Source: Steroidobacteraceae bacterium
GTDB lineage: Bacteria > Pseudomonadota > Gammaproteobacteria > Steroidobacterales > Steroidobacteraceae
Direction: 5' to 3'
Length of the DNA: 15,309 nucleotides
Assembly (NCBI GenBank): GCA_025927665.1
Contig: JAICKZ010000035.1
Coordinates: 1 to 15,309, forward strand
Positions 5,688 to 13,270 of the stretch are shown one piece after another. The notes beneath the pieces were generated by a model that saw only the letters and a program-made list of their open reading frames with translations, had not been told where the DNA came from and searched no databases. The translations under genes and the position numbers were made by a program. Positions within the stretch are counted from its first letter, which is position 1. Every line of letters starts with the position of its first letter.

Positions 5688-7112
5688 TTAGTGCCCACCT
5701 TCCAATGACTTGATGGCTTGAATCATTGTGACCATGACTTTTAATGCATCGCCATAAACCAAATTGCAGTTATCGGCAAAGAACAGCTCATTTTCTACAC
5801 CTGAGTAGCCCTTTCCCTGTCCACGTTTGATCACATAAACCTGTTTGGCTTGATCGACATTTAAGATCGGCATGCCGTAAATGGGTGAAGATTTATTGTG
5901 TCGAGCGGCCGGGTTTACCGTGTCATTGGCGCCGATCACCATGGCCACATCAGCCTCCTTAAACTCGGTATTGATGTCTTCCAAGTCGTAGATCATGTCA
6001 TAGGGCACGCCGGCTTCCGCGAGCAATACATTCATATGACCGGGCATGCGTCCTGCGACGGGATGAATGGCAAACTTCACTTCCACGCCCGCATCAGTCA
6101 ACAGCTTCACGAATTCGAATAGTTTGTGTTGAGCTTGTGCAACAGCCAAACCATAACCTGGAGCAATAATCACCTTGGAGGCATAGCGCATGTTCACTGC
6201 CGCATCACCGGCCTCGGCGGCCTTCATCGAACCCTTGATCTCGCCTTGTTGTTCATTACCGGTCGTACCAAAGTTACTGAAGATGACATTGGATACGCTG
6301 CGATTCATCGCCTTGGCCATTAACAGTGTAAGCAACGTACCGGCGGAACCCACCACCATACCGGCAATCATCAACGCCGGGTTTTGCAATACATAGCCTT
6401 CAAAGCCCACCGCTAAACCGGTGAATGCGTTATACAAAGAAATAACAACGGGCATATCGGCGCCGCCGATGGGCATCGTCATCAATACACCGAAGCACAA
6501 TGCGCCGATAAAGAAGGCAGCAACGATGGCAATCGATGCATGGCCGTGTGCAGCGAATACGATATAGAGACCAATGGCTAACGTCGCGAAAAAGACCATA
6601 CCATTGAAGGCTTGCTGACCTTTGATACGCCATGTGCCATTGATTTTTCCATCGAGTTTGGCCCAGGCAATCAACGATCCGGCGAGTGAGATGGCACCGA
6701 TCAATGCACCGATGACAGTGACTATCAACGAAACGGTTTCATGTACGGCACTGGCACGTAGCAGTTCAACAGCGGCAATGGCAGCGGCCGCACCACCGCC
6801 CATACCGTTATACAAAGCAACCATTTGTGGCATGGCCGTCATCGCCACTTTCTTGCCACTCCACCATGCCCAACCCGTGCCGATAACAAGTGCTACTGCA
6901 GCGAGAATCACATTGGTATTGAGATGCGGTTGTGCCGCGTCGTTGATACCGAATACGTATAAGAAACTTGCCAACGTCGCAACCAACATGCCGACACCGG
7001 CCACGACAATACCTGAGCGTGCGGTGACCGGCGAGGACATGCGCTTGAGGCCATAGATAAATAGAAACGCTGCAGCGAAGTAGCTTGCATCGATAATGAT
7101 TTGTGTATTCAT
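5688..7112 (-). CDS. pntB: NAD(P) transhydrogenase subunit beta
   Basis: PntB is the membrane and NADP(H)-binding subunit of the proton-translocating transhydrogenase, which uses the proton gradient to reduce NADP+ with NADH. The protein has 474 residues, normal for the family. The N-terminal two thirds is a series of membrane helices with the conserved MPQMVALYNGMGGGAAA (94-110) and GGADMPVVISLYNAFTG (216-232) loops. The C-terminal domain III has the NADP-binding turn GYGLAVAQAQ (319-328), GRMPGHMNVLLAEAGVPYD (354-372), GANDTVNPAA (394-403) and KRGQGKGYSGVEN (429-441). In the first loop an asparagine (N102) stands where the E. coli subunit has a functional histidine; this is usual for the three-subunit type. 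It is the last gene of the pnt operon, 35 bases after pntA2. Confidence 0.97.
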   Translation of the reverse strand: MNTQIIIDASYFAAAFLFIYGLKRMSSPVTARSGIVVAGVGMLVATLASFLYVFGINDAAQPHLNTNVILAAVALVIGTGWAWWSGKKVAMTAMPQMVALYNGMGGGAAAAIAAVELLRASAVHETVSLIVTVIGALIGAISLAGSLIAWAKLDGKINGTWRIKGQQAFNGMVFFATLAIGLYIVFAAHGHASIAIVAAFFIGALCFGVLMTMPIGGADMPVVISLYNAFTGLAVGFEGYVLQNPALMIAGMVVGSAGTLLTLLMAKAMNRSVSNVIFSNFGTTGNEQQGEIKGSMKAAEAGDAAVNMRYASKVIIAPGYGLAVAQAQHKLFEFVKLLTDAGVEVKFAIHPVAGRMPGHMNVLLAEAGVPYDMIYDLEDINTEFKEADVAMVIGANDTVNPAARHNKSSPIYGMPILNVDQAKQVYVIKRGQGKGYSGVENELFFADNCNLVYGDALKVMVTMIQAIKSLEGGH

Positions 7113-7147
7113 CGTTTATGCTCGTATGCTTGTTTTTAATTAGTTGT

Positions 7148-7471
7148 TTATTTAGCTTGCTTGTCGCCAGGTTTCTTATCGCTGGGCTTAAACATTTCCA
7201 ACATGCGCTCAGTGACCACATAGCCACCTGCTGCATTGCCAGCGCCGAGCAAGACGCCAAAGAAACCGATAACTTGTTCAATAGTTGATGTTGCGTTCAG
7301 CAACGCATACATGGCGCCGACCACGACTATGCCGTGCACAAAGTTGGACCCCGACATCAACGGCGTGTGCAAAATCGCCGGCACGCGGCCGATGATTTCG
7401 TAACCAGTGAATGCGGCAAGCATAAAAATATACAGTGCAACAAAGCCTGTGAGCGTGACAGTTAGATCCAT
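7148..7471 (-). CDS. pntA2: NAD(P) transhydrogenase subunit alpha, part 2 (membrane segment)
   Basis: A 107-residue membrane protein equal to the C-terminal membrane part of E. coli PntA, encoded separately here. Predicted helices lie near residues 6-24, 45-60 and 62-82, with the family motifs FTGYEIIGRVPAILHTPLMS (21-40), SNFVHGIVVVGA (42-53) and FFGVLLGAGNAAGGYVVTER (70-89). The short tail is lysine-rich and cytoplasmic. The ATG at 7469-7471 has AGGT seven bases upstream. It sits between pntA1 and pntB in the usual pntA1-pntA2-pntB order; its product packs with PntB to form the proton channel (domain II). Confidence 0.95.
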   Translation of the reverse strand: MDLTVTLTGFVALYIFMLAAFTGYEIIGRVPAILHTPLMSGSNFVHGIVVVGAMYALLNATSTIEQVIGFFGVLLGAGNAAGGYVVTERMLEMFKPSDKKPGDKQAK

Positions 7472-7512
7472 ATTCGGTACCTACAATATTTGAAAATGTA
7501 AACGTCTATATT

Positions 7513-7581
7513 GTCATGCCCGCGAAGGCGGGCATCCAGTCAAAAAAGATTCAACTGGATTCCCGTTTTCACGGGAATGAC
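7513..7581. repeat. paired inverted dispersed repeat (REP-like) inside the pnt operon
   Basis: Two 28-base arms, 7513-7540 and 7554-7581, are imperfect inverted copies of each other. Each arm forms its own hairpin: ATGCCCGC/GCGGGCAT (7516-7523 with 7528-7535, loop GAAG) and ATTCCCGT/ACGGGAAT (7559-7566 with 7571-7578, loop TTTC). The unit GTCAT-cCCGCGAAgGCGGGcATCCAGT resembles a dispersed short repeat known from many proteobacterial genomes, related to the dRS3-type ATTCCCGCG...CGCGGGAAT units of Neisseria. It fills the 135-base gap between pntA1 and pntA2. It could stabilise or attenuate the transcript; it is probably a non-autonomous mobile repeat. Confidence 0.85.
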
Positions 7582-7606
7582 GCAGCAGTAATAGGCGGTT
7601 TCTTCA

Positions 7607-8731
7607 TTAACCTTCCACAGCCTTCTTCGCTGCTTCATTCTTGATCTGACCATCATGCGTGAGCGCAGTTTTGGCAAGCACTTCGTCGCTCCAATCCAGG
7701 TTAATGGCTTGATCTTTGACGAAGAGCTCAATCAAATTGAATTGATTTTTGGCATACAACTCACTGGCGTGCTCGCCCAACAAGCTGGGTACATTCAACG
7801 GTCCCACGACCGTAACTTGACCGACTTGTACAATTTCGCCGGGTTGAGTGTATTCGCAATTGCCACCGCCTTCGGCAGCCAGATCGATAATCACGGCGCC
7901 AGCCTTCATGCCATCAACTTGTGCTTTGCTAATAAGTTTGGGCGACGGGCGACCTGGAATCGCAGCAGTCGTGACAATCAAATCTGCTTGCTGAATGTGC
8001 TTGGTAATGACTGCGGCGACTTTATCTTTTTCTTCGGATGTCAATTCACGCGCATAACCGCCAGCACCCCGTGCATCAATACCGGTATCGACAAATTTTG
8101 CACCTAATGATTCGGCTTGTTCTTTGGTTTCGGGGCGCACATCGTAACCTTCTGTCATCGCGCCTAAACGACGCGCCGTAGCTAAGGCTTGCAATCCAGC
8201 CACACCTAATCCCATCACCAAGGTCTTTTGTGGACGAAGCGAACCGACTGCCGTGGTCATCATCGGCACCATGCGTGCAAGATGAGTCGCGCCTAGTAAC
8301 ACGGCATAATAACCCGCCAATGCCGCTTGGCTGGAAAGCGCATCCATTGCTTGAGCGCGAGTGATTCGTGGTACCAATTCCATCGCAAAACAAGTGATCT
8401 TCTTATCGCGCAACAGCTTGGTCAGGTCCAATTCTTTATGCGCGTAGACAAACGAAATCAAGATTGCGCCAGGTTTCATCGCTTGCACGATTTCCAAAGC
8501 AGGTGGCTGCACCGCCAAAACGATATCCGCATTTGCCACGATTTGTTGCGCATCGCTAACAATCTTCACGTTCTTGTAAGCGCTATCGGCCAACTTTACC
8601 GCCGCACCGGCGCCCGATTCCATATGGACTTCTGCACCTAACTTGATGAGTTTATCCGCCACGGCGGGTACGAGTGCAACCCGACGTTCATTGGGTCGAG
8701 TTTCTTTGAGAACGCCTACGATCACGGTCAC
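7607..8731 (-). CDS. pntA1: NAD(P) transhydrogenase subunit alpha, part 1 (NAD-binding domain I)
   Basis: A 374-residue soluble subunit that binds NAD(H) and passes hydride to NADP+ on PntB. It equals domain I of E. coli PntA without the membrane part, which is the next gene. Motifs: VGVLKETRPNERRVALVP (5-22) at the N-terminus shared with alanine dehydrogenase, the RAQAMDALSSQA loop (125-136), the dinucleotide-binding turn GLGVAGLQA (174-182), YDVRPETKEQ (196-205) and NVPSLLGEHASELYAKN (313-329). The start is GTG at 8729-8731, with AGGGG (8738-8742) six bases before it; a second GTG two codons downstream is less well placed. It is the first gene of the operon and is separated from pntA2 by a palindromic repeat. 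Confidence 0.96.
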   Translation of the reverse strand: MTVIVGVLKETRPNERRVALVPAVADKLIKLGAEVHMESGAGAAVKLADSAYKNVKIVSDAQQIVANADIVLAVQPPALEIVQAMKPGAILISFVYAHKELDLTKLLRDKKITCFAMELVPRITRAQAMDALSSQAALAGYYAVLLGATHLARMVPMMTTAVGSLRPQKTLVMGLGVAGLQALATARRLGAMTEGYDVRPETKEQAESLGAKFVDTGIDARGAGGYARELTSEEKDKVAAVITKHIQQADLIVTTAAIPGRPSPKLISKAQVDGMKAGAVIIDLAAEGGGNCEYTQPGEIVQVGQVTVVGPLNVPSLLGEHASELYAKNQFNLIELFVKDQAINLDWSDEVLAKTALTHDGQIKNEAAKKAVEG

Positions 8732-9009
8732 GTATTTCCCCTGATGTGTTGCGAAACGCGACGGGCTACTTTTTGCTGCGCGCGTTATGAGTTATAAAGA
8801 CACTTGATTATTACATAGTGAATGCCGATCTTGAATGTATTGATGAATTTGATTGACCAGGGGTAATACCCAATTCAAAGGAACTGTCGATTAATCAGGA
8901 CATTTTTCTTGTGGCTAGGAATACCGAGCACGAAACCGACAACGCCACAGGGAAAATAAACAATTAATCTACTGTCCCTTAGTTGAGCCCCTGCGTGAAG
9001 TGAGGGTGT
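8732..9009. other. divergent gap between pntA1 and the HNH gene
   Basis: This 278-base region must drive pntA1 leftward and probably the HNH gene rightward. I find no strong consensus promoter in either direction. An 11-base palindrome, GGGTAATACCC, lies at 8861-8871, about 130 bases upstream of the pntA1 start, and might be an operator. No tRNA or small gene is seen. Confidence 0.45.
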
Positions 9010-9639
9010 GTGCGTATCTTAAATCAAGAAATCCTGCGAACCGATGTTGCAGGTATGCCATTAGAGTGGATTGACTACCGCGATGCGGTTCGCCTGTTTC
9101 ATATCGGGCAAGTTGCCTATGCCTGCGGTTCTCCTTTATATCGGCTTTATGGTGGCGTGAATGCCCGCAGTGGCCTGCAAAGCGTGCTGGACATCAACAC
9201 CATTTTGGCGACTACCGGTAATAGCCATAATCCGGGTAATTTACGTCACGATTACGTACCGCCATTAAACAATCAAACCTTATTCAAACGCGATGCCTAT
9301 CTGTGTTTGTATTGTGGCGAGCGTTTTCCATCCAATCAATTGTCACGCGATCATGTTCGCCCACTGAGCAAGGGTGGCAAGGACACGTGGAACAATGTGG
9401 TCACTGCCTGTCGTCGTTGCAATAATCTCAAAGCATGGCGAACCCCCGAGCAAGCGCGAATGCAGTTATTGGCTGTGCCTTTCACGCCCACCTATGCGGA
9501 ATACATTTATCTCAAAGGTCGGCGAGTACTGGCTGATCAGATGGAATACTTGTTGGCGCACTTTCCGCGCACCAGTCCGTTACATGCGCGTATTAAAGCG
9601 GGAATTAGAGCAGTGGGTGAAGTGCAGATGGGAGCTTGA
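9010..9639 (+). CDS. HNH endonuclease family protein
   Basis: A 209-residue protein with a compact HNH nuclease domain at residues about 93-150. It shows CLYC (99-102), SRDHVRPLSKGGKDTWNNVV (112-131) with the catalytic-type H115 and N128/N129, and CRRCN (134-138), followed by KAWRTPEQARM. The CxxC pairs form the structural zinc site of this subfamily. The N-terminal 90 residues (MPLEWIDYRDAVRLFHIG...) are a conserved extension seen in chromosomal HNH proteins of many gammaproteobacteria. The start is GTG at 9010 with GTGAGGG just upstream; an ATG at 9055 is an alternative. There is no partner methylase, toxin or phage gene nearby, so it looks like a housekeeping or orphan nuclease of unknown substrate. 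Confidence 0.88.
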   Translation: MRILNQEILRTDVAGMPLEWIDYRDAVRLFHIGQVAYACGSPLYRLYGGVNARSGLQSVLDINTILATTGNSHNPGNLRHDYVPPLNNQTLFKRDAYLCLYCGERFPSNQLSRDHVRPLSKGGKDTWNNVVTACRRCNNLKAWRTPEQARMQLLAVPFTPTYAEYIYLKGRRVLADQMEYLLAHFPRTSPLHARIKAGIRAVGEVQMGA

Positions 9640-9664
9640 GTTAAGGACTGCATATCGTCACCAC

Positions 9665-9745
9665 ACTATCTGTACTTTCATAAAGTGAATTTACAAGCAA
9701 TATTAAAGCGGTAGTACGTTATTCTGCCTACTTCATACAGATAGT
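9665..9745. repeat. 10-base inverted repeat flanking the promoter region of the exonuclease gene
   Basis: ACTATCTGTA (9665-9674) and TACAGATAGT (9736-9745) are perfect inverted copies 61 bases apart. The second arm ends nine bases before the GTG start at 9755. Inside lies another small hairpin, ACTTT-CAT-AAAGT (9674-9686). The pairing could hide or expose the translation start, or the arms could be two sites for one regulator. Confidence 0.4.
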
Positions 9746-9754
9746 CAAAAAATC

Positions 9755-10651
9755 GTGACCCAACCCGTTTATCTTATCGACGCGTCGATCTTTATATTTC
9801 GTGCTTATCACACAGTACCCAATACATTGGTGGATGGTGACGGCAATGCAGTGAACGCATTGCATGGCTTCGCGCGTTTTATTGGTGAAGTATTGGAGCG
9901 CGTTAAGCCAACGTACATTGCTGTGGCGTTTGATGAAAGTTTGTCAAGTTCATTTCGTAACAAACTATATCCAGCTTACAAAGCAAATCGAGAGCCGGCG
10001 CCTGTCGAATTGCGACGCCAATTCGCACTATGTCGACAAGCCTGTGAAGCATTGGGCGTGGCTTGTTTCAGCAGCTTTGAATATGAAGCCGATGATGTGA
10101 TCGGTACACTAACATTGCGCATGCGTGCTGCAGGTAAGTACTTAGTAGTGATATCTCGCGATAAAGATCTATCTCAGCTAATCCGTCCTGGCGATGAGTA
10201 CTGGGATTACGTCGACGACAAACGCTATGGATACGATCATATTGCCGCGCGTTTTGGTGTCTTGCCTGAACGCATGGCCTGCTATTTGGCACTCATGGGT
10301 GATGCCGTGGATAACATTCGTGGCGTGCCTGGTATTGGAGCCAAAACAGCGTCGATGTTGTTTACACATTTTGAATCCATTCATCATCTCTATGACAATT
10401 TGGATCAAGTAATGAAATTGAAATTGCGTAATGCAGGTTTTGTTGCAACACAGTTGCGGGACCACAAGGAGGCCGCATTGCTTGCACGCAAACTCACCGA
10501 GATCGCATGCGATATGCCACTGCAGGTAAGTTTGGATTCATTGCAACGCCGTTCACCTGATTTAAAACGTCTTGACGAAGTATATGATGCAGCCGGCTTT
10601 GGTCGTTTGTTACGCAATCAGGCAGAGCGCATAAAACAACTGTGTGGTTAA
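9755..10651 (+). CDS. 5'-3' exonuclease / flap endonuclease (Pol I N-terminal domain type)
   Basis: A 298-residue stand-alone homologue of the 5' nuclease domain of DNA polymerase I; this family removes RNA primers and 5' flaps. The acidic active-site set looks complete: D9 (IDAS), D60 (FDES), E111, D113 and D114 (EYEADD), D136 and D138 (SRDKDL), D183 and D186 (GDAVDN). The helical-arch segment FRNKLYPAYKANRE (67-80) and the helix-hairpin-helix GVPGIGAKTA (190-199) are present. E. coli Xni lacks part of the second metal site, so this protein looks more like a full exonuclease than an Xni. The start is GTG with no clear ribosome site; no internal Met would keep the domain intact. It is the first gene of a compact run ending in tamAB. 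There is no polymerase domain. Confidence 0.93.
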   Translation: MTQPVYLIDASIFIFRAYHTVPNTLVDGDGNAVNALHGFARFIGEVLERVKPTYIAVAFDESLSSSFRNKLYPAYKANREPAPVELRRQFALCRQACEALGVACFSSFEYEADDVIGTLTLRMRAAGKYLVVISRDKDLSQLIRPGDEYWDYVDDKRYGYDHIAARFGVLPERMACYLALMGDAVDNIRGVPGIGAKTASMLFTHFESIHHLYDNLDQVMKLKLRNAGFVATQLRDHKEAALLARKLTEIACDMPLQVSLDSLQRRSPDLKRLDEVYDAAGFGRLLRNQAERIKQLCG

Positions 10652-10653
10652 AG

Positions 10654-11367
10654 ATGCACAAGCAAAATCTTTCTTCAGTTTGGTGGATGTTGGCAATACT
10701 GTTATTGCTAACGTCCTGTACTACACCTGCACCTTCTTCCATTCCCCATCCTTTAATCAACGATACACCAGCGTATCCAGATGATCTGCGCGGTGCGCGA
10801 CTGTTTCAGATCACGCCAAGTGCATCCATGCTACACATTTTAGTATATCGTGGCGGCACATTGGCGAACTTGGGGCACAACCATGTTGTTAGTTCACATA
10901 GTGTCAACGGTTATATATGGCGTCATGAACAAACTCGTTTGTGTGGATTCGACATTTCTTTGCCCGTCGGCGAATTAATAGTAGATGACAATGAAGCACG
11001 TGTTGCGGAAGGCTCCGACTTTCCCGCCAATGTGCCCGATAGTGCCCGACAAGGTACGCAGCACAATATGCTGAGTGAAGCATTGCTAGATGCTGCGCAT
11101 TACCCGACCATCAGATTGCAATCCGGCAACATTACGGGTGAGGTGAATGCACCGAACATCGTCGTACATGTCACCATTAAAAATCAGCTGCATCTATACA
11201 TGTTGCCCGTCAACGTTGAGATGTCGGGACGTATGCTTCATGTGCGCGGTGAGTTCACCATCAAGCAAACGGACTTTGGCATCAAGCCTTACAGTATTGC
11301 GATGGGCGCATTACAGGTGCTGGACGAATTGAAGATCAAGTTTGACTTACAAGCAGAATCTATTTGA
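10654..11367 (+). CDS. YceI-like lipoprotein
   Basis: A 237-residue protein with a lipoprotein signal: hydrophobic stretch 11-19, lipobox LTSC with lipidated C22, and a Pro/Ser-rich linker. Residues about 49-233 match the YceI beta-barrel (lipocalin-like) domain, which in the family binds isoprenoid-type lipids in the periplasm. Visible motifs are GTLANLGHNHVV (68-79), NMLSEALLDAAHYPTIRL (138-155), and GEFTIKQTDFGIKPYS (199-214), the last being the best YceI marker. The open frame extends four codons upstream into the end of the exonuclease gene. I use the ATG at 10654, two bases after that stop codon, which suggests translational coupling. Ligand unknown. Confidence 0.88.
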   Translation: MHKQNLSSVWWMLAILLLLTSCTTPAPSSIPHPLINDTPAYPDDLRGARLFQITPSASMLHILVYRGGTLANLGHNHVVSSHSVNGYIWRHEQTRLCGFDISLPVGELIVDDNEARVAEGSDFPANVPDSARQGTQHNMLSEALLDAAHYPTIRLQSGNITGEVNAPNIVVHVTIKNQLHLYMLPVNVEMSGRMLHVRGEFTIKQTDFGIKPYSIAMGALQVLDELKIKFDLQAESI

Positions 11368-11398
11368 GTCGCTACACTTTAGCTATTATTTATTGGTG

Positions 11399-12355
11399 AT
11401 GAAGTCTTCTCACTACTTTGCTGGCAATTCATTCAATCGACTTGCACATCGACGTGATGATACCGCGTGGCTGCAACAACAACTGCAAGATGGCAACGTG
11501 CAAGTGTTACCGCTATGGCGTGGCAAGGTTTTGATCACCAATGAAAACAACACGCCGCGCATGATCAGTATTAATCATGCGGAAGTAGGCATGTCGATTG
11601 GTAATGATCAATTAATATTACTCGGCGAATTTCGTAAGCAACTTTATTTCGCCACCGAGTTAAGTGGTGATACGACACCCAACATTCATGCGACCGCGCA
11701 ATTTCATGATCTGCGCGGCATAAGTGGATTATTACATCGTGACGAAGCGGGAATGCTCGGTTACGCACGTGCATTACTTCACTGGCACAGTATCCATCGT
11801 TTTTGTGGACGATGCGGTTCAATCAACAAAAGCATTAAAGCGGGACATGTTCTGGAATGTAGTAATGCTTCCTGCAAACAACAAACTTTTCCGCGACTTG
11901 ATCCCGCTGTGATTGTCTTGATCACTGACGGTGAAAGAATTTTGTTAGGGCGACAAGCACGCTTTCCACCCGGTCGTTATTCAACTATTGCGGGATTTGT
12001 CGAATGGGCAGAAAGTATCGAAGAAGCCGTGATTCGTGAAGTGCGTGAAGAAACGAGCATCATCGTTGATGAAGTGCATTATCACTCATCGCAGCCTTGG
12101 CCCTTTCCTTCATCGTTGATGTTAGGATTTGTCGCGCATGCGCTCACGACCACGATTGAATTAACAGATAATGAACTTGAAGATGCGCGTTGGTTCAGTC
12201 GTATCGATATTGCTGACGGCAAGCTGCGTCTACCGCCGACACAATCTATCTCATTTCGTCTGATAGAAAATTGGTACGACGGTAACTCGATGCGACCTTT
12301 GATGAGCGAACCTGCCGCGCTAATTGATAGAACTGTGCAAGTATTCAATTCATAA
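11399..12355 (+). CDS. nudC: NADH pyrophosphatase / NAD-cap decapping hydrolase
   Basis: A 318-residue Nudix enzyme that splits NADH to NMNH and AMP and, in E. coli, removes NAD caps from RNA. A zinc ribbon is visible: C136, C139, C154 and C159 (FCGRCG ... ECSNASC). It is followed by the Nudix box from G199 to I221 (GFVEWAES then EEAVIREVREETSI). The NudC-specific array SQPWPFPSS lies at 231-239. The Nudix box departs from GX5EX7REUXEEXGU at one place: the usual glycine near its end is serine (EETSI). The catalytic glutamates are intact. The frame is open 19 codons upstream into the YceI gene from a TTG. The ATG at 11399 is the more natural start and has only a weak GGTG upstream. Confidence 0.95.
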   Translation: MKSSHYFAGNSFNRLAHRRDDTAWLQQQLQDGNVQVLPLWRGKVLITNENNTPRMISINHAEVGMSIGNDQLILLGEFRKQLYFATELSGDTTPNIHATAQFHDLRGISGLLHRDEAGMLGYARALLHWHSIHRFCGRCGSINKSIKAGHVLECSNASCKQQTFPRLDPAVIVLITDGERILLGRQARFPPGRYSTIAGFVEWAESIEEAVIREVREETSIIVDEVHYHSSQPWPFPSSLMLGFVAHALTTTIELTDNELEDARWFSRIDIADGKLRLPPTQSISFRLIENWYDGNSMRPLMSEPAALIDRTVQVFNS

Positions 12356-12412
12356 CCTTCTTGTCACGAAATTTTTCATACGCCAGCGTTCATCAGTCTT
12401 TACAATTGGCGC

Positions 12413-13267
12413 ATGTGTCTACTTCTTATTGCTTGGAAAAACCACCCTCGTTATCGCTTGATTCTCGCGGGTAATCGCGATGAATTTCATGATCGTCCCA
12501 GCGCGCCATTAAATTGGTGGCCCGATGATGCACGCATTCTGGGTCCACGCGATCTCAAGGCTAATGGCACTTGGCTCGGTGTGGCGCGTTCGGGTCGCTT
12601 TGGTGTCATTACCAACTTTCGCGATTTGCAAGCGCCTGCAGACTCGGCGCCTTCACGCGGAGTATTGATTCCTCGTTTCTTGACCGGTGCAACCTCACCA
12701 AAAGAATTTCTCGATGACTTGCGTGGCGCAGCACCGCGTTACTCTGGATTCAATTTACTGGTGGGCGGTCCACGCGCACTGTATTACTACTCCAATCGTG
12801 GCACACCCGCTCCGTTGTCATTGAAACCCGGCGTCTATGGCGTAGCCAATCATATGCTCGATACGCCATGGCCGAAACTAATAGTCACACGTCAACGTTT
12901 CGATCAATTATTGCAAGCCAATGATGTCAAAGTAGATACCTTGTTCAGCATGTTGATGGATCGCACCACTGCAGCGGATAAAGATTTACCCCATACTGGA
13001 TTGCCCTTGGAATGGGAACGTGCGGTATCTGCGCCCTTTATTGTGAATGAACGCTATGGCACGCGCACTTCCACCGTATTACTGGTGGAACGCAATGGTC
13101 GCACTATTTTGCATGAACGGCGCTTCGACTCATCCGGCATTCAATCCGGTGTATCACGATTTGAATTCAAGAGCGCGGATGTGCCAGAACAATGGTTTGC
13201 GGCGGAAGATCCGGACGATCCTATGGCCAGTGATCCCACCAACGATTTTGATATTTCACCGGAGTAA
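12413..13267 (+). CDS. NRDE / TANGO2-like protein
   Basis: A 284-residue protein of the NRDE (DUF833) family, the bacterial relatives of eukaryotic TANGO2. Cys2 directly after the initiator Met, and the motif NRDE at 21-24, are the two family hallmarks. Further motifs are GPRDLKANGTWLGV (44-57) and GVITNFRD (64-71). The Cys2 arrangement recalls N-terminal nucleophile hydrolases, but no bacterial substrate is established; heme or lipid handling has been proposed for TANGO2. The ATG at 12413 has a poor ribosome site. It begins 57 bases after nudC, and its last codons overlap the ribosome site of tamA, so the two are likely coupled. Confidence 0.92.
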   Translation: MCLLLIAWKNHPRYRLILAGNRDEFHDRPSAPLNWWPDDARILGPRDLKANGTWLGVARSGRFGVITNFRDLQAPADSAPSRGVLIPRFLTGATSPKEFLDDLRGAAPRYSGFNLLVGGPRALYYYSNRGTPAPLSLKPGVYGVANHMLDTPWPKLIVTRQRFDQLLQANDVKVDTLFSMLMDRTTAADKDLPHTGLPLEWERAVSAPFIVNERYGTRTSTVLLVERNGRTILHERRFDSSGIQSGVSRFEFKSADVPEQWFAAEDPDDPMASDPTNDFDISPE

Positions 13268-13270
13268 GCT

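Noticed and set aside
5427..5708. 93-codon plus-strand frame after the gene at 4812
   Set aside because: It overlaps a terminator-like hairpin and the 3' end of pntB, has no ribosome site and encodes nothing recognisable.
7513..7581. Paired hairpins as a CRISPR or an intrinsic terminator
   Set aside because: Only two inverted arms with no spacer series, and no T-tract; the sequence fits a dispersed palindromic repeat.
9010..9639. HNH nuclease as part of a defence or restriction system
   Set aside because: No methylase, helicase, toxin or phage gene lies nearby; this HNH type is widespread as a lone chromosomal gene.
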